Assembly (NCBI GenBank): GCA_003024985.2 | Contig: PXIH01S0032839.1 | Length of the DNA stretch: 14,409 nt | From: Euperipatoides rowelli | Lineage: Eukaryota > Onychophora > Udeonychophora > Euonychophora > Peripatopsidae | Direction: 5' to 3' (one strand) | In this document: positions 1 through 8,810 of the stretch, in pieces | Layout: each line of letters starts with the position of its first letter | Numbering within the stretch: position 1 is the stretch's first letter | Program-made: the position numbers and the translations under genes | Notes under the pieces: generated by a model | Seen by the model: only the letters and a program-made list of their open reading frames with translations | The model's database searches: none | Told to the model about the DNA's origin: nothing

Positions 1-1010
1 ACTAATCTTAAATTAAATTTATCATTTAAGAAGGCATTTACTGTGAAAACAGTATAAGATAACTTTAAAGCAAAGTCAACCAAGTTCCTAAGAAGGAAGA
101 CATCTAGGGTCGATAATCCAAATATGAACTGATGGAATTATCAGTCTAGGTTGACTGCTAATATAAAAGCTTTGGAGTAGCATTGCTAACTTGAATGTCA
201 TTAATTAGTTCAAACTTGGTCCTATAAAGATCCCAAATCAAGTCACTCTAACTGTGTCTGAGGGTGGAGTGTCCATAGGTAGAACATTCATCTGAACAGC
301 ATTGGCTTCAAAGTAATTAACCAAACCAACAATAGCATTAAGAGTTTTAAAATTGAGAAACAGGTATAGAACCAATCAACCAAGCCACTTTTGAAGATGT
401 GTGCATAAAGAGATTTTTGGCTTATTAAAGTAAGTTTATTCTGCAGGATGAATTTAGTAAATTAGCTAATAATCATATTTAGATAACTTTGGGTAAATAT
501 GGTATGAGAGATCTAATATAGGAACTTGGAAATGCGAAACCAGTTCATGATTTTAAATCATAGTGGAATAAGGCAGATATGAATATTTAAGCATTGCCAA
601 AAATTTTTTAATGCTATTATGCTGATTGTTATAGATTTTTCTTCTTGCAATACAACTGAAGAATGGTTTGGAAATCCAGATAGGCTTTAGGGATTGTGTT
701 ATTAAAGTATGGCACAGGTTTCCAAAGGGAAATGTCCAAAATACAGGTCTTATTTTCATTAAACTCACATCCAGTTTTATCTGCAAATTGTTGAATGATC
801 TCTAATGCAACTTTCACTTCATCTCTATCATGGCTTAGCACACAATGTCATCGACATATGCCAGAATCCTCACACGAAGGAACATTTATTATTTATTTTT
901 TATGGTTCTCTATTTTTCTTGTTTGAATTTTATTCCATTTTATTTCAAGCTGCAGAAGAAGATAGGTGAGCCCATCAAACATCAAACTATAAGTACTTAG
1001 CCATATAAAT
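1..1010 (-). pseudogene. LINE ORF2 fragment (reverse transcriptase palm to C-terminal region), decayed
   Basis: This is a relic of a non-LTR retrotransposon ORF2, read from about 1010 down to 1. Near 1010-900 a frame gives LSTYSLMFDGLTYLL, which resembles the part after reverse transcriptase motif B. One stop later the same frame reads AYVDDIV, with the YVDD catalytic box (motif C) at 847-858. A frame change then leads into DRDEVKVALEIIQQFADKTG and NENKTCILDI (841-629), the usual segment after motif C. From 628 to 1 only scattered pieces remain in mixed frames, such as MDTPPSDTVRVT and YRTKFELINDIQV, which look like a LINE C-terminal domain. The endonuclease and upstream fingers are not seen, so the copy appears 5'-truncated at about 1010, and its 3' end lies outside the window. 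The residue pattern resembles the L1/Tx1 type and LINE-A in this window. Reverse transcriptase identity is firm for 629-890, and the extension to either side is inferred. Confidence 0.75.
847..858 (-). other. Reverse transcriptase motif C (YVDD box)
   Basis: On the minus strand these four codons read Tyr-Val-Asp-Asp and are preceded by Ala (AYVDDIV). In reverse transcriptases the two Asp residues bind the catalytic metal ions. Hydrophobic residues flank the box on both sides as expected. The frame stops four codons later, and the next segment of the domain continues in another frame, so the protein is dead even though the catalytic box is intact. Confidence 0.75.
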
Positions 1011-1401
1011 TTATTCCTTATTTATATTTTTTCTTTTTGTCAAAGTTTTTTATTACTGTAAGTTGACAGCATATTTTTATATATTTTGTATATTGTCTTA
1101 ATTTTATATAATTTGGAATAAAGACAATCCATGAAATAACATTCCTTACGATAATACAAAGATGTCATGTCATCGATTGATAAAATAAGTTTAAAATCAG
1201 TCCAAACAAAAATCCATGAAATCTTAATCTCAAACTCCATAATACACAATAGGAAACATTATGAATGAATTCAAAATCAATTTGACTATATAAATATACA
1301 AATATTTAACTTATTTTTAACGAAGTACACAAAAAATGTTCAACAAAGCTCAACTATCCCTTATGGGAAAATTTGCAACTCTATTTACTTAATTTTATTT
1401 A
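1011..1401. other. AT-rich stretch without recognised gene
   Basis: The sequence is very AT-rich and has only short chance reading frames. I see no domain-like protein, RNA gene or clear repeat between the LINE fragment and the AAT microsatellite. Confidence 0.5.

Positions 1402-1453
<52 letters not shown>
1402..1453. repeat. (AAT)n microsatellite
   Basis: About 17 uninterrupted AAT units lie between an AT-rich leader and a degraded continuation. The purity of the run suggests it is young or still changing length. Confidence 0.95.
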
Positions 1454-1454
<1 letters not shown>

Positions 1455-1494
1455 AGTAATAATGTATAAGGTTTCATAACAATAGTCAAAAATA

Positions 1495-1800
1495 ATATCA
1501 ACATTAATAATGACAAGAATAATATGATCATTGTTATCATCGCTATACAAATCATTACGTCATAATCACTCTAATTGTCATCATAATTATTTATCATAAT
1601 CATTATCGTCATAACTATGATCATTATAACCACAGTCATTATTATAATCATAATCTTAATCGTAATCATGATGATTACGATTAAGATTATTTTAATCATC
1701 ACAATTATTATTGTAGTCATTATCATCATAATTATCTGTATAATCATTTTTATTATTACAACAATCATTTTCATTCTAGTTACAGTATCATAATCATCAG
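1495..1800. repeat. Degenerate ATC/ATT trinucleotide array
   Basis: For roughly 300 bases the sequence is built from irregular ATC, ATT, GTC and ATA triplets (for example atcattatcgtcataac). In translation this gives runs of Ile, Met, Val and Thr, as in a minus-strand frame at 1571-1774. That frame is a by-product of the repeat and not a gene. The array contains a perfect inverted repeat, listed separately. Confidence 0.85.
1650..1690. repeat. Perfect 20-bp-arm palindrome within the ATC/ATT array
   Basis: The left arm 1650-1669 reads ataatcttaatcgtaatcat. The right arm 1671-1690 is its exact reverse complement, and a single G separates them at 1670. The pairing ends at both outer edges. It could form a cruciform in DNA or a hairpin in RNA. 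The low-complexity context makes short inverted repeats likely, but 20 of 20 pairs with a one-base spacer is notable. Confidence 0.9.
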
Positions 1801-1959
1801 TCTAAAACCATTGTCATCATAATAAGAATTAAACTAACTTTTTATATATATTTTAAACTATTATTAATAGTTTAAGTGTTGGCCTCATTTAATTCGTACA
1901 TTATAGCAGGATATAACTTTGATTTAATGAATTATTAAAAAAAATTCTTTTTTTTTTTT

Positions 1960-2070
1960 CATCTGTAGCTCCTTCAAACTGATTGGAGGCAGGAATTTGA
2001 CTTCTGTCAAAAATTAATTTCTCACAAACATTTAAAATTTCAGTAGTCCGGGCCAGGCATTCAATCACAG
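1960..2070 (-). other. Possible orphan exon or coding relic
   Basis: On the minus strand a sequence ending in atatttcag at 2071 looks like a splice acceptor. From 2068 down an open frame reads VIECLARTTEILNVCEKL, then IFDRSQIPASNQFEGATDE, before running into a 12-base A homopolymer at 1959-1948. The amino-acid mix is varied, unlike the low-complexity translations around it, and local GC is higher. I do not recognise the protein. No clear GT splice donor follows, so it might instead be the end of a retroposed sequence with an A tail. Confidence is low. Confidence 0.25.
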
Positions 2071-2646
2071 CTGAAATATTTCTATGATTAAACTACTGTT
2101 TGATAAATAGTTACACTCTCATTTTCTTCTCCTTTTGATTCTCCCACATTGAATCAGTAATGGAGTTTGGATTAAATTAGAAAATTCTCTTTAAAAAAAA
2201 GATCTTCATTTATTTTCCCACTATAAAACTAAGAAAAAAAAAACCCAACTATTTAGAATATGCAATTTATGTTTATTTTCAATTTCATGCCATCAAAGTT
2301 CCGCCATATTATTGTGCCTAGTAAAAAAAAAAAATAACAACGTGATAATTAGAACGAATTAAATTGATCAATTACTAAATATTTAAAGAAAACTTTAGAG
2401 TTAATGTTCTCAAAATGATATATTCATTATTTTTTCGTCTTTTTCTTCTAATATTGTAAAATTATACAATATTGCTGAATATAGGCTAATAATGTTTCAA
2501 TGAAATCATGCTGAATATAAATTGTTTTTTAAGAATTTTGACTTTTTGTAAGAAAATAAAGTCTGTAGGAAATTATATTTTCCCAACACTGAAAGTATGA
2601 TAGACAATCACGTCATAACTGTCTAGCAAGTGCTCCAGAAAAATTC
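2071..2646. other. AT-rich intergenic stretch
   Basis: The stretch contains A and T homopolymers (for example near 2192, 2233 and 2322) and AT-rich sequence up to the minisatellite. I see no gene or structured RNA in it. Confidence 0.5.
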
Positions 2647-2809
2647 AAAGTCCAAATCAGGAGAATTTCCATGACTGCCTTAATGGTAAATACCCTAAAG
2701 GGCTTAGTTCAAAGCATGAGAATTATCATAGTTTCCATTATTCTCTAAAAGACAAAGTCCGAAACATGGGAAATGTTACAGCTTCCGCAATGGACAATTC
2801 TTAAAAGAC
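2647..2809. repeat. Minisatellite, left half (about three 57-bp units)
   Basis: Three diverged units begin near 2647, 2704 and 2754. Each starts with a form of aagtccaaa, followed by atgagaattgtcatggcttcc and then aatggtcaattctctaaaagac-like sequence. The middle unit is shortened to about 50 bp. The array stops exactly where the Harbinger-type element begins and resumes in register on its other side. Confidence 0.85.
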
Positions 2810-2812
2810 TAA
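2810..2812. other. Target site duplication TAA, left copy
   Basis: TAA directly abuts the left terminal inverted repeat. An identical TAA at 3660-3662 abuts the right one. A three-base TWA duplication is typical of PIF/Harbinger transposons. Confidence 0.85.
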
Positions 2813-2850
2813 AGGCCCCCACACACAAAGAGATTTGTCTGCAGACTTGT
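2813..2850 (+). repeat. Left terminal inverted repeat (38 bp)
   Basis: It starts aggcccccacacac, contains GTCTGCAGAC at 2837-2846 and ends acttgt. It pairs with 3622-3659, with one mismatch at the 15th base (A here, G in the right copy read inward). Confidence 0.92.
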
Positions 2851-3012
2851 TTAAAGATAAATCTTTGATTAGGTTTGCACAGACAAGTCTGTATAAAATA
2901 TACTCCACACAGGTAGAAATTTATCTGCAGACATACCTACACACGTGATCAGTAAATTTTTTTGAGAAGTGCCATTTTTTTTTCATTAAAATCCAAGCGT
3001 CAGCTATTTGGA

Positions 3013-3282
3013 ATGGCACCTGTTCTTTCTGCCTCAAAAAAAGCAGCTATAGCAATTGCTANAGTTATATGTACAGAATCATCCCCCCAAAAAAAATTAT
3101 GGGCTAAGCAATGGCTTAGGCGCCGGCAACTATATACGCACATGAACCTCTTAAATGAATTGCGATTGGATGCGCATAAGGATTATTTCAATTATTTGCG
3201 AATGGACAAAAATGTTTTTAATGTTTTACTTAACATTAATGTTGTGCTTAACATCCCACAAACATGGAAATGTATGATATAA
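3013..3282 (+). pseudogene. Harbinger transposase (HARBI1-like) N-terminal fragment
   Basis: The frame from ATG 3013 reads MAPVLSASKKAAIAIA, then WAKQWLRRRQLYTHMNLLNE, then LRLDAHKDYFNYLRMD and FNVLLNINVVL. This matches the N-terminal layout of PIF/Harbinger nucleases (HARBI1-like): a Trp-containing 'WLRRR' segment, then 'LLNELRL', then 'YFNYLRM..F..LL'. The family protein is usually 350 to 400 residues, and only about 89 codons remain before a stop at 3280-3282. No DDE residues are visible downstream. A sequence ambiguity (n) at 3062 falls in the frame. The frame stays open further upstream to 2962, but the ATG at 3013 aligns better with family starts. It is not an active enzyme. Confidence 0.8.
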
Positions 3283-3577
3283 ATCAAAAAATTCAGTCCA
3301 AAATCATTGATTTGATTCCATTATTAACTTAAAACTACAGTAGGTGAATGGCGTATAGATTTAACGTCACACGTTGCTACAACAAAAAATGGCATATATG
3401 TATTTAGCAAATACGCTTTCCCTTGAACAAATGTAATTGTTGTGTAGGTTTGTGGCATGATCTCAAAGACCAGAGACAACGCCACACACACACAGACATG
3501 ACAAGTCTGCAGACAAATTTATGAACAGTGTTGGAAAACCGCAGACACAACCGATTTGCATAAATTTATCTGCAGAC

Positions 3578-3615
3578 AGGCCCACACACGCAAAGATTTG
3601 TCTGCACAAACTTGT
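3578..3615 (+). repeat. Internal TIR-like copy facing the right TIR
   Basis: The segment begins aggcccacacacgcaaag, continues atttgtctgcac and ends acttgt. It resembles the left terminal repeat in direct orientation, with small gaps and a few changes. It lies seven bases from the inverted right TIR, so 3578-3659 is a long imperfect foldback with its loop near 3616-3621. Confidence 0.75.
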
Positions 3616-3621
3616 TGAGAG

Positions 3622-3659
3622 ACAAGTCTGCAGACAAATCTCTTCGTGTGTGGGGGCCT
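3622..3659 (-). repeat. Right terminal inverted repeat (38 bp)
   Basis: This is the reverse complement of 2813-2850 at 37 of 38 positions, ending gtgtgtgggggcct on the plus strand. It includes GTCTGCAGAC at 3626-3635. Confidence 0.92.
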
Positions 3660-3830
3660 TAAGTCCAAACTATGAGAATTGCCATGGTTCCATAATGGTC
3701 AATACACTAAAAGACTAAGTCCAAAGCATAAGAATTGTCATGGCTTCCATAAAGGTCAATTCTCTAAAAGTCTATGTCCAAGCATGATATTTGTCATGGC
3801 TTTCGTAATGGTCAAACATCTAATGATTGG
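3660..3830. repeat. Minisatellite, right half (three 57-bp units)
   Basis: Units begin near 3660, 3716 and 3773. Each carries taagtccaaa- or tatgtccaagcatg-like starts, then gaattgtcatggcttcc and aatggtcaa. The first two are well matched to each other and the last is more diverged. The first TAA doubles as the right target duplication of the Harbinger element. Short open frames at 3521-3921 are incidental to the repeat. Confidence 0.85.
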
Positions 3831-4679
3831 ACATATTGCAGTTCTGATTATTTATCTTAGTGATATAAAAATTCTCTGCAGGAAGAAAAAAATCTTTTTC
3901 GAGGACAGGAATGGAGATTAGGAATGTGCTGTTTTATTTCAAAACTTATTAAGATGATGCTACCTACATTTTTTAAAACTTATTTAAGTTGTTCTTTTTT
4001 TTAATTTGACTTTATATTAATATAATACTTATTTTAACAATTATGCTGACATTATACTTCAAGATTTCTATATTCCCCTATCAATCACATCCCCACCCCA
4101 GTCAAACAGTTTTAATTAGATACATTGCTTCCTTTCAAAAAATAATTAAAAACAAACAAAAAAAAAAACTTGTTAATATTGACAATTATTTCAAGTTTTT
4201 GATAATACCTCACTTCCTCTCTTAACTAAACACATCCTAAAATAGACAAAGATTAAAATATAATGTATTCTTAAACACATACATTATAAATTACTAGGCC
4301 TATGCTTGGCATAACTCTGCTCTCAAGAAACTGATAGTCTTTAACCAATTTGTTTGCATATAATCTTTTTGTCTTCATGAAAAATCTATAAACATAATTT
4401 GTTTACTAGAGCTAGCCATACTGCATAAATTATATAGGTTTCATCTTCCCCATTAGGTACTGCTAATCTATCTCAATAGGATAATCTGTTTAGCTGAATA
4501 TTTTTACCTAAAAATCTCTTGACAATATTATCAACTTTAATCTCACAACAACAATAACAAAAATTATACTATTTTTCCTTCTTAAAAAAATAAATTAAAA
4601 ATAAAGACTTTGCTTCCAAAACTTTTTTTCTCATAAAATATTTTCTTGTAAAATAAACTAAAAAACCTTTTTTTTTAAG
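3831..4679. other. AT-rich stretch without recognised feature
   Basis: It contains homopolymer A and T tracts and chance frames only. The last bases before 4680 are a T-rich run that may belong to the 5' leader of LINE-A, but I cannot place a boundary. Confidence 0.5.
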
Positions 4680-5970
4680 ATGGCGGCTATACATAGTAAG
4701 AGCATTGCGAGATGAGAAAATTTGTCGAATTGGCATCTAAACTTGAAAAATCATATTCAGGTTTTTGACAATATCATAAATTACCCTAATGATTTATCTG
4801 AGAAACATCTTAAATTGCTTAAAAGTCTGAAGTATTGGAATAATGCGTTCTTACCTGTTTATGATGACAATAGGCTTATCTTTACCTTATATGATGAAAA
4901 CGTTTAAGATAAACTGGACATTCCTCAAATTGTTAAATATGTAGCTGACATGTTTGGTAAAGATAAAATATTTGTTGTATTTTCCAAGGAATGGTCGATA
5001 TTTTGGGATTGATTTTGTTAGTGTTGAAATGAAAGAAATGGTTGATGATAAGTTTGTCATGTTTCAAAATTTTTACGTTATTCCTGCGGAATGGGGAGGC
5101 TTAGGTTCAAGAATTGATATTAGAATGCATTGGCTACCAGTTGGGCATGATTTGGAAAAGCTTAAATCAGAACTGGAGAAATATGTCAAGATCATTAAAA
5201 TTTATAATGAAGAGTTTTTTTTGTGATTAATGATAGGACGTTCAGATCGAATGTTATCAACATTAAAGTTACTCTGATCGATGCAAAACTTACTGAAAAA
5301 AATCCTCATTTGATCCAGCTAGACAGAAGGGCTTTATTGATTACTGTTAAAGGCAGACAGCCCATTGGTTTGAACTGTAATTCATTAGGACATAAATCTG
5401 CCGAATGTGTCCTTAGAAAATGCAAACAATATTTTGTTTACTAAAATATTGAGAACACGTAAACTGTATTAATCAGAAAATGCAAGCTCCTTTTGCAGTG
5501 TTGTTTAACGCAAAAGCTAATACTCACCTAGAAATAGATGTCAAAGGAGCAGATTTTGTTAAATCAAATCGATCTAAGAAAATTAAACTAGATACTCACC
5601 AAACATTAGTCATTGATTCTGCTGTGCTGGAGTTAAAAAAAGTTTCGCAGGAATGGGCTGACTACTCTCTAATTCCGTACTCAAACTTTAAGATTTTGAA
5701 GGAAGAGGCGCTGCTGCTGGAAGTAAAGAGGATTTTCAAAGTGCTACTTTAGATTTAGAAATGGCAATAACTCCGGCTGAAATTCTTACTCCTGAGGAAT
5801 TCTATTGAGGCAGAGATGACTTTATTCAAGTGCTTAGGCGGTCCAACAGAAAGAAAAATAAGGTGGGTGCTTCAGAAATGGATTCTCATGATAGTGTTTC
5901 TCATGAGAAAGGTGGGAACAAAAGAAAATGTGAAGATATTGATAATGTTAATTAGGAAAGTGGGTGTGTG
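4680..5970 (+). pseudogene. LINE-A ORF1, zinc-knuckle RNA-binding (gag-like) protein, broken
   Basis: ATG 4680 opens MAAIHSKSIAR, then a stop. The same frame continues as SNWHLNLKNHIQVFDNI and LSEKHLKLLKSLKYW. Later pieces shift frame: RYFGIDFVSVEMKE and IRMHWLPVGHDLEKLKSEL (4954-5226), then a zinc-knuckle segment (5223-5444), then a Lys-rich tail (5480-5950) that includes EILTPEEFY and VLRRSNRKKNK. Such proteins coat the element RNA and act as nucleic-acid chaperones (family knowledge). The knuckle at 5367-5408 should be C-x2-C-x4-H-x4-C, but its first position is Gly (GLNCNSLGHKSAEC), so metal binding would fail. The same domain order appears in LINE-B on the opposite strand, which supports the frame joins. 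Confidence 0.8.
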
Positions 5971-8015
5971 GAGGAGATTAATAAAACTTAATTATGGCTT
6001 ATTGCAATTTAGGAAGTAATACTAGAAATTTTGTAATTAATTCTATCAATATTAGAACTTGTAATGACTTAAATAAAAATAGAGTCAAATTTAAAATAAT
6101 TTTTAATAGATCTCCTACTATTGTCTGTTTTCAGGAGATGAGGCTGCAAAAGGGTGATGATAGGCAGATATGGAAAAAAAGTTTTTGCTGCTTTGTTGTT
6201 ATGGAAAATAAATTAAATAGTGCTTCCGGGGGTTTAGCAATTGCAATAAGGAAAGGATGGATGCACTTTATTACAAGAAGTAACAATATTAATAATAGAG
6301 CAATGGAGGTTCAATTTGATTCAAAGGAACTCATTTTGTTGTTGTTAACATTCATGCACCTATTGTGTTTTACCGATTGCTATTAGAAAAAAAAAAGATA
6401 GTTTTCACGTGTGTTATTATCGTAGGAGACTTTAATGCCAATAACTCAGTCAAAGAAAAGTTAATTACGAATTTCATGGAGAAATTAAACCTTGATGATT
6501 TGGCTATTAATAAGGTCATGGAAAGGCTCTTTACTAGATTTGACCTGAAGTCAAACAATAGACTTGACAGATTACTATATTCTAATAACATAGGGTGGAA
6601 TTTCTGCTTGAGCTTGATGTTGGAATGTGATGTCAAATTTTACATAACGAGATGCTAAATTTTTTCGAAGAGGTATGATTCCTGTGCTAGATAAGAAATC
6701 TGTGGAGCTTTTTACAAAAGTGGAAATTTGTTTGTCTTTGCCGAAGAATTTTGTAATCCCATTGTTTTATGGCAGATAAGAAAAATATAATTTAATGATT
6801 TTGGTGTATCTCATTATGTGAAATAAAATAAAATAAATCGACTCTGAGATTTTGAAGAAAACCCTGAATATTGATAATCTGATTGGTAAACCCTTGCAAA
6901 ATCAAGAAGAAATTTTGAAATTAAAATATCAGATTAAAATATTAAAATTAAAATATCTGCATGGGCAAGTGGCAAAACACTTGGTCTTTAAATTGCAATC
7001 TGAGATCTATGAGACCTCTAGTTTGCCTAAGTGGAAGGTATTATCTTTATTAAAGAAGAACAAAGTGAATGGATCTGTGTTTACTTTACAGGTAGGAAAT
7101 GTGTTTTCTAATAGTCTTTCTATCGTTACTGCTGCTCAAAAGGAGTTTATTGAGCATATAGATGGTAAATTTAGTGATAAGTTTGATGAAGGGAAATTTA
7201 ATTATTTAAATCATAGTCCACATAATATGTTTTTTAAATCTAAAGGTGTGAGACAGGATAAAGAAGAATACTGTGAAGAATTAGACATGTTGATTACCAT
7301 GCAAGAACTCAAATTTGCCTTGTCTAGTGTTAAATTGTCCTATGTTCTGGCCTGATTTTCTTATAGTTAGTATAAAAACATGAATAAAGCTAACAAGGAA
7401 GGTTTCTTGAAATATATCGATACTATGTTTGTTACTGGGATAGAAGGAAAATGTTAATTGCTCATAATCAGGCATTCTCTGGGAAGTGGGTGTGTGATAA
7501 GTTGTCAGGATTATAGGCCAATTGCTCTAATTAATAATGGCATCAAAATCCTTCAAAAGATTCTTCTTCATCGTATTACTCCAATGGTTCATGCTTTGCT
7601 CCCATCCTGAGTTTATGGGATAAAAGGAAGGAATATAGGGAAAACCCTTCTCATTTATCATTTACTGTTTAATTATAGGAAAACAAATCTCGGGACACAG
7701 GCTAGTTGGTCAAATTGGATATGACAAGTGCTTTTTCTTATGTGAATGTCGAATATCTTAGACCTGTTATGTTGAAATATTTGGGCAATAGCAGAACGAT
7801 TAAATTGATTATTGATTTAATTCAGTTTAAGTCTGTTGCTTTTTTGAACAAAAATGTGTATTACAAATACCAAGTGTTAAGTAACGGGCTACTGCAGGGG
7901 TCTCTGTTATCTTCGATCCTGTACTCTTTTTATTTAATTGACTTATACTTAAAACTAAATAGAAATAATGAAGGGGTATGGCTGAATGGGAAGACTATGC
8001 ATATAACTCATTTCT

Positions 8016-8027
8016 TACATTGATGAT
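8016..8027 (+). other. Reverse transcriptase motif C (YIDD box) of LINE-A
   Basis: These four codons read Tyr-Ile-Asp-Asp within ISYIDDLMIVVKNK. The frame carrying motifs A and B ends at a TGA overlapping this site (8021-8023), so a one-base slip separates motif B from motif C. Confidence 0.85.
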
Positions 8028-8428
8028 CTTATGATTGTTGTGAAGAATAAAGCCAGTGTCCAGCGGTATATGCTATTGTTGATGTGTTCCTGAACATGAC
8101 TGGGCAGAAATCAATCAGGACAAGTCTTATGTCTGGGACCTGAATGTTAATAAAATTCTAGTCTCTCAATTTTTGTTTGGTAAATATAAAAAATTTTAAG
8201 GTTTGGTATTTCCAATAGGTAACAGGTTCACTTTACAATGCAAATTGTTAAACGATACTTTGGAGAAAACTAGGCAAATAATGAACATTAAAAGTTACTG
8301 TGGAGGGTGATTTGAGATGGTAAGGTGCATTAACACATTTATCATTTCAAAATTTGTGTATTTTTTTGCCATTTGTAAAATCATCTAAGATGTATTTACT
8401 TAAATTGCATAAATATACTCAGGATTGT

Positions 8429-8443
8429 CTATTTGGTAAATTT
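8429..8443. other. Target site duplication of the nested SINE, left copy
   Basis: The 15 bases ctatttggtaaattt recur without change at 8796-8810. In LINE-A they form one continuous coding segment when the intervening 352 bases are ignored. Confidence 0.92.
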
Positions 8444-8795
8444 TTTTTTTAAAATAAATTTCCAGAGGAAATTTCTGTGTTTATTTAACTATTTACATTA
8501 TGTACAATTTGTATGGTTTAACAGTCTTCTTAAACCAGATACAATAATGTTGCAAGCATTCTTCTTGCGTATATCTATTCTCCATTTTCTAATTCCATTA
8601 TTCCTTTTTCCTTTGTCATAAATCCAATTTTCTACTTTAGAGACAATATCTAAATTCCCTGGTGCCGCAAAACAGCTAAAGAAAATTCACCAATTTTTTG
8701 GCACTGGAGCTGCCCAGGGATCAAACTCATGACCGCTTTATATGCACAAGGCTACAGTGACCGGGTACAAAATCTCATGGCCGCGGTCCCTTGGC
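8444..8795 (-). mobile_element. SINE-type retroposon inserted in LINE-A
   Basis: This 352-bp insertion is flanked by the exact 15-bp duplication. On the plus strand it opens with a T run that continues from the duplication, so its A tail places it on the minus strand. Read from 8795 downward it has a GC-richer head containing tgtagccttgtgcat and, further on, gagtttgatccctgg, a fair match to a tRNA-type B box (GGTTCGANNCC). This suggests a polymerase III promoter (inferred). A body follows with aagactgttaaacc and gtacataatgtaaatag, similar to the SINE at 11737-12126, then aaataaa and the A tail. It has no protein-coding role. The open frame at 8433-8621 on the plus strand is spurious. Confidence 0.85.
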
Positions 8796-8810
8796 CTATT
8801 TGGTAAATTT
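8796..8810. other. Target site duplication of the nested SINE, right copy
   Basis: This is an exact repeat of 8429-8443. LINE-A ORF2 sequence resumes just after it. Confidence 0.92.

Larger units (their letters stand above)
2813..3659 (+). mobile_element. Non-autonomous PIF/Harbinger-type DNA transposon, 847 bp
   Basis: The element is bounded by 38-bp terminal inverted repeats that match at 37 of 38 positions and begin aggcccccacacac. A TAA target duplication lies immediately outside. It carries a remnant of the N-terminal part of a Harbinger-type nuclease (3013-3282) but has no room for the DDE catalytic domain, so it must have depended on a related active element. The ends hold repeated GTCTGCAGAC-type palindromes, probably transposase contact sites (inferred). 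The near-identity of the repeats suggests modest age. It is inserted between two units of a minisatellite, and removing it together with one TAA restores the array register. Confidence 0.9.

Noticed and set aside
1571-1774. 67-residue minus-strand frame rich in Ile and Met
   Set aside because: It is a translation of the degenerate ATC/ATT repeat and has no protein character.
2647-3830. CRISPR-like array (similar repeat units of about 57 bp)
   Set aside because: Units are contiguous and diverged without unique spacers, and the context is eukaryotic transposons, so it is a minisatellite.
8433-8621. 62-residue hydrophobic frame resembling a membrane protein
   Set aside because: It lies inside the antisense strand of the nested SINE and starts in the T run.
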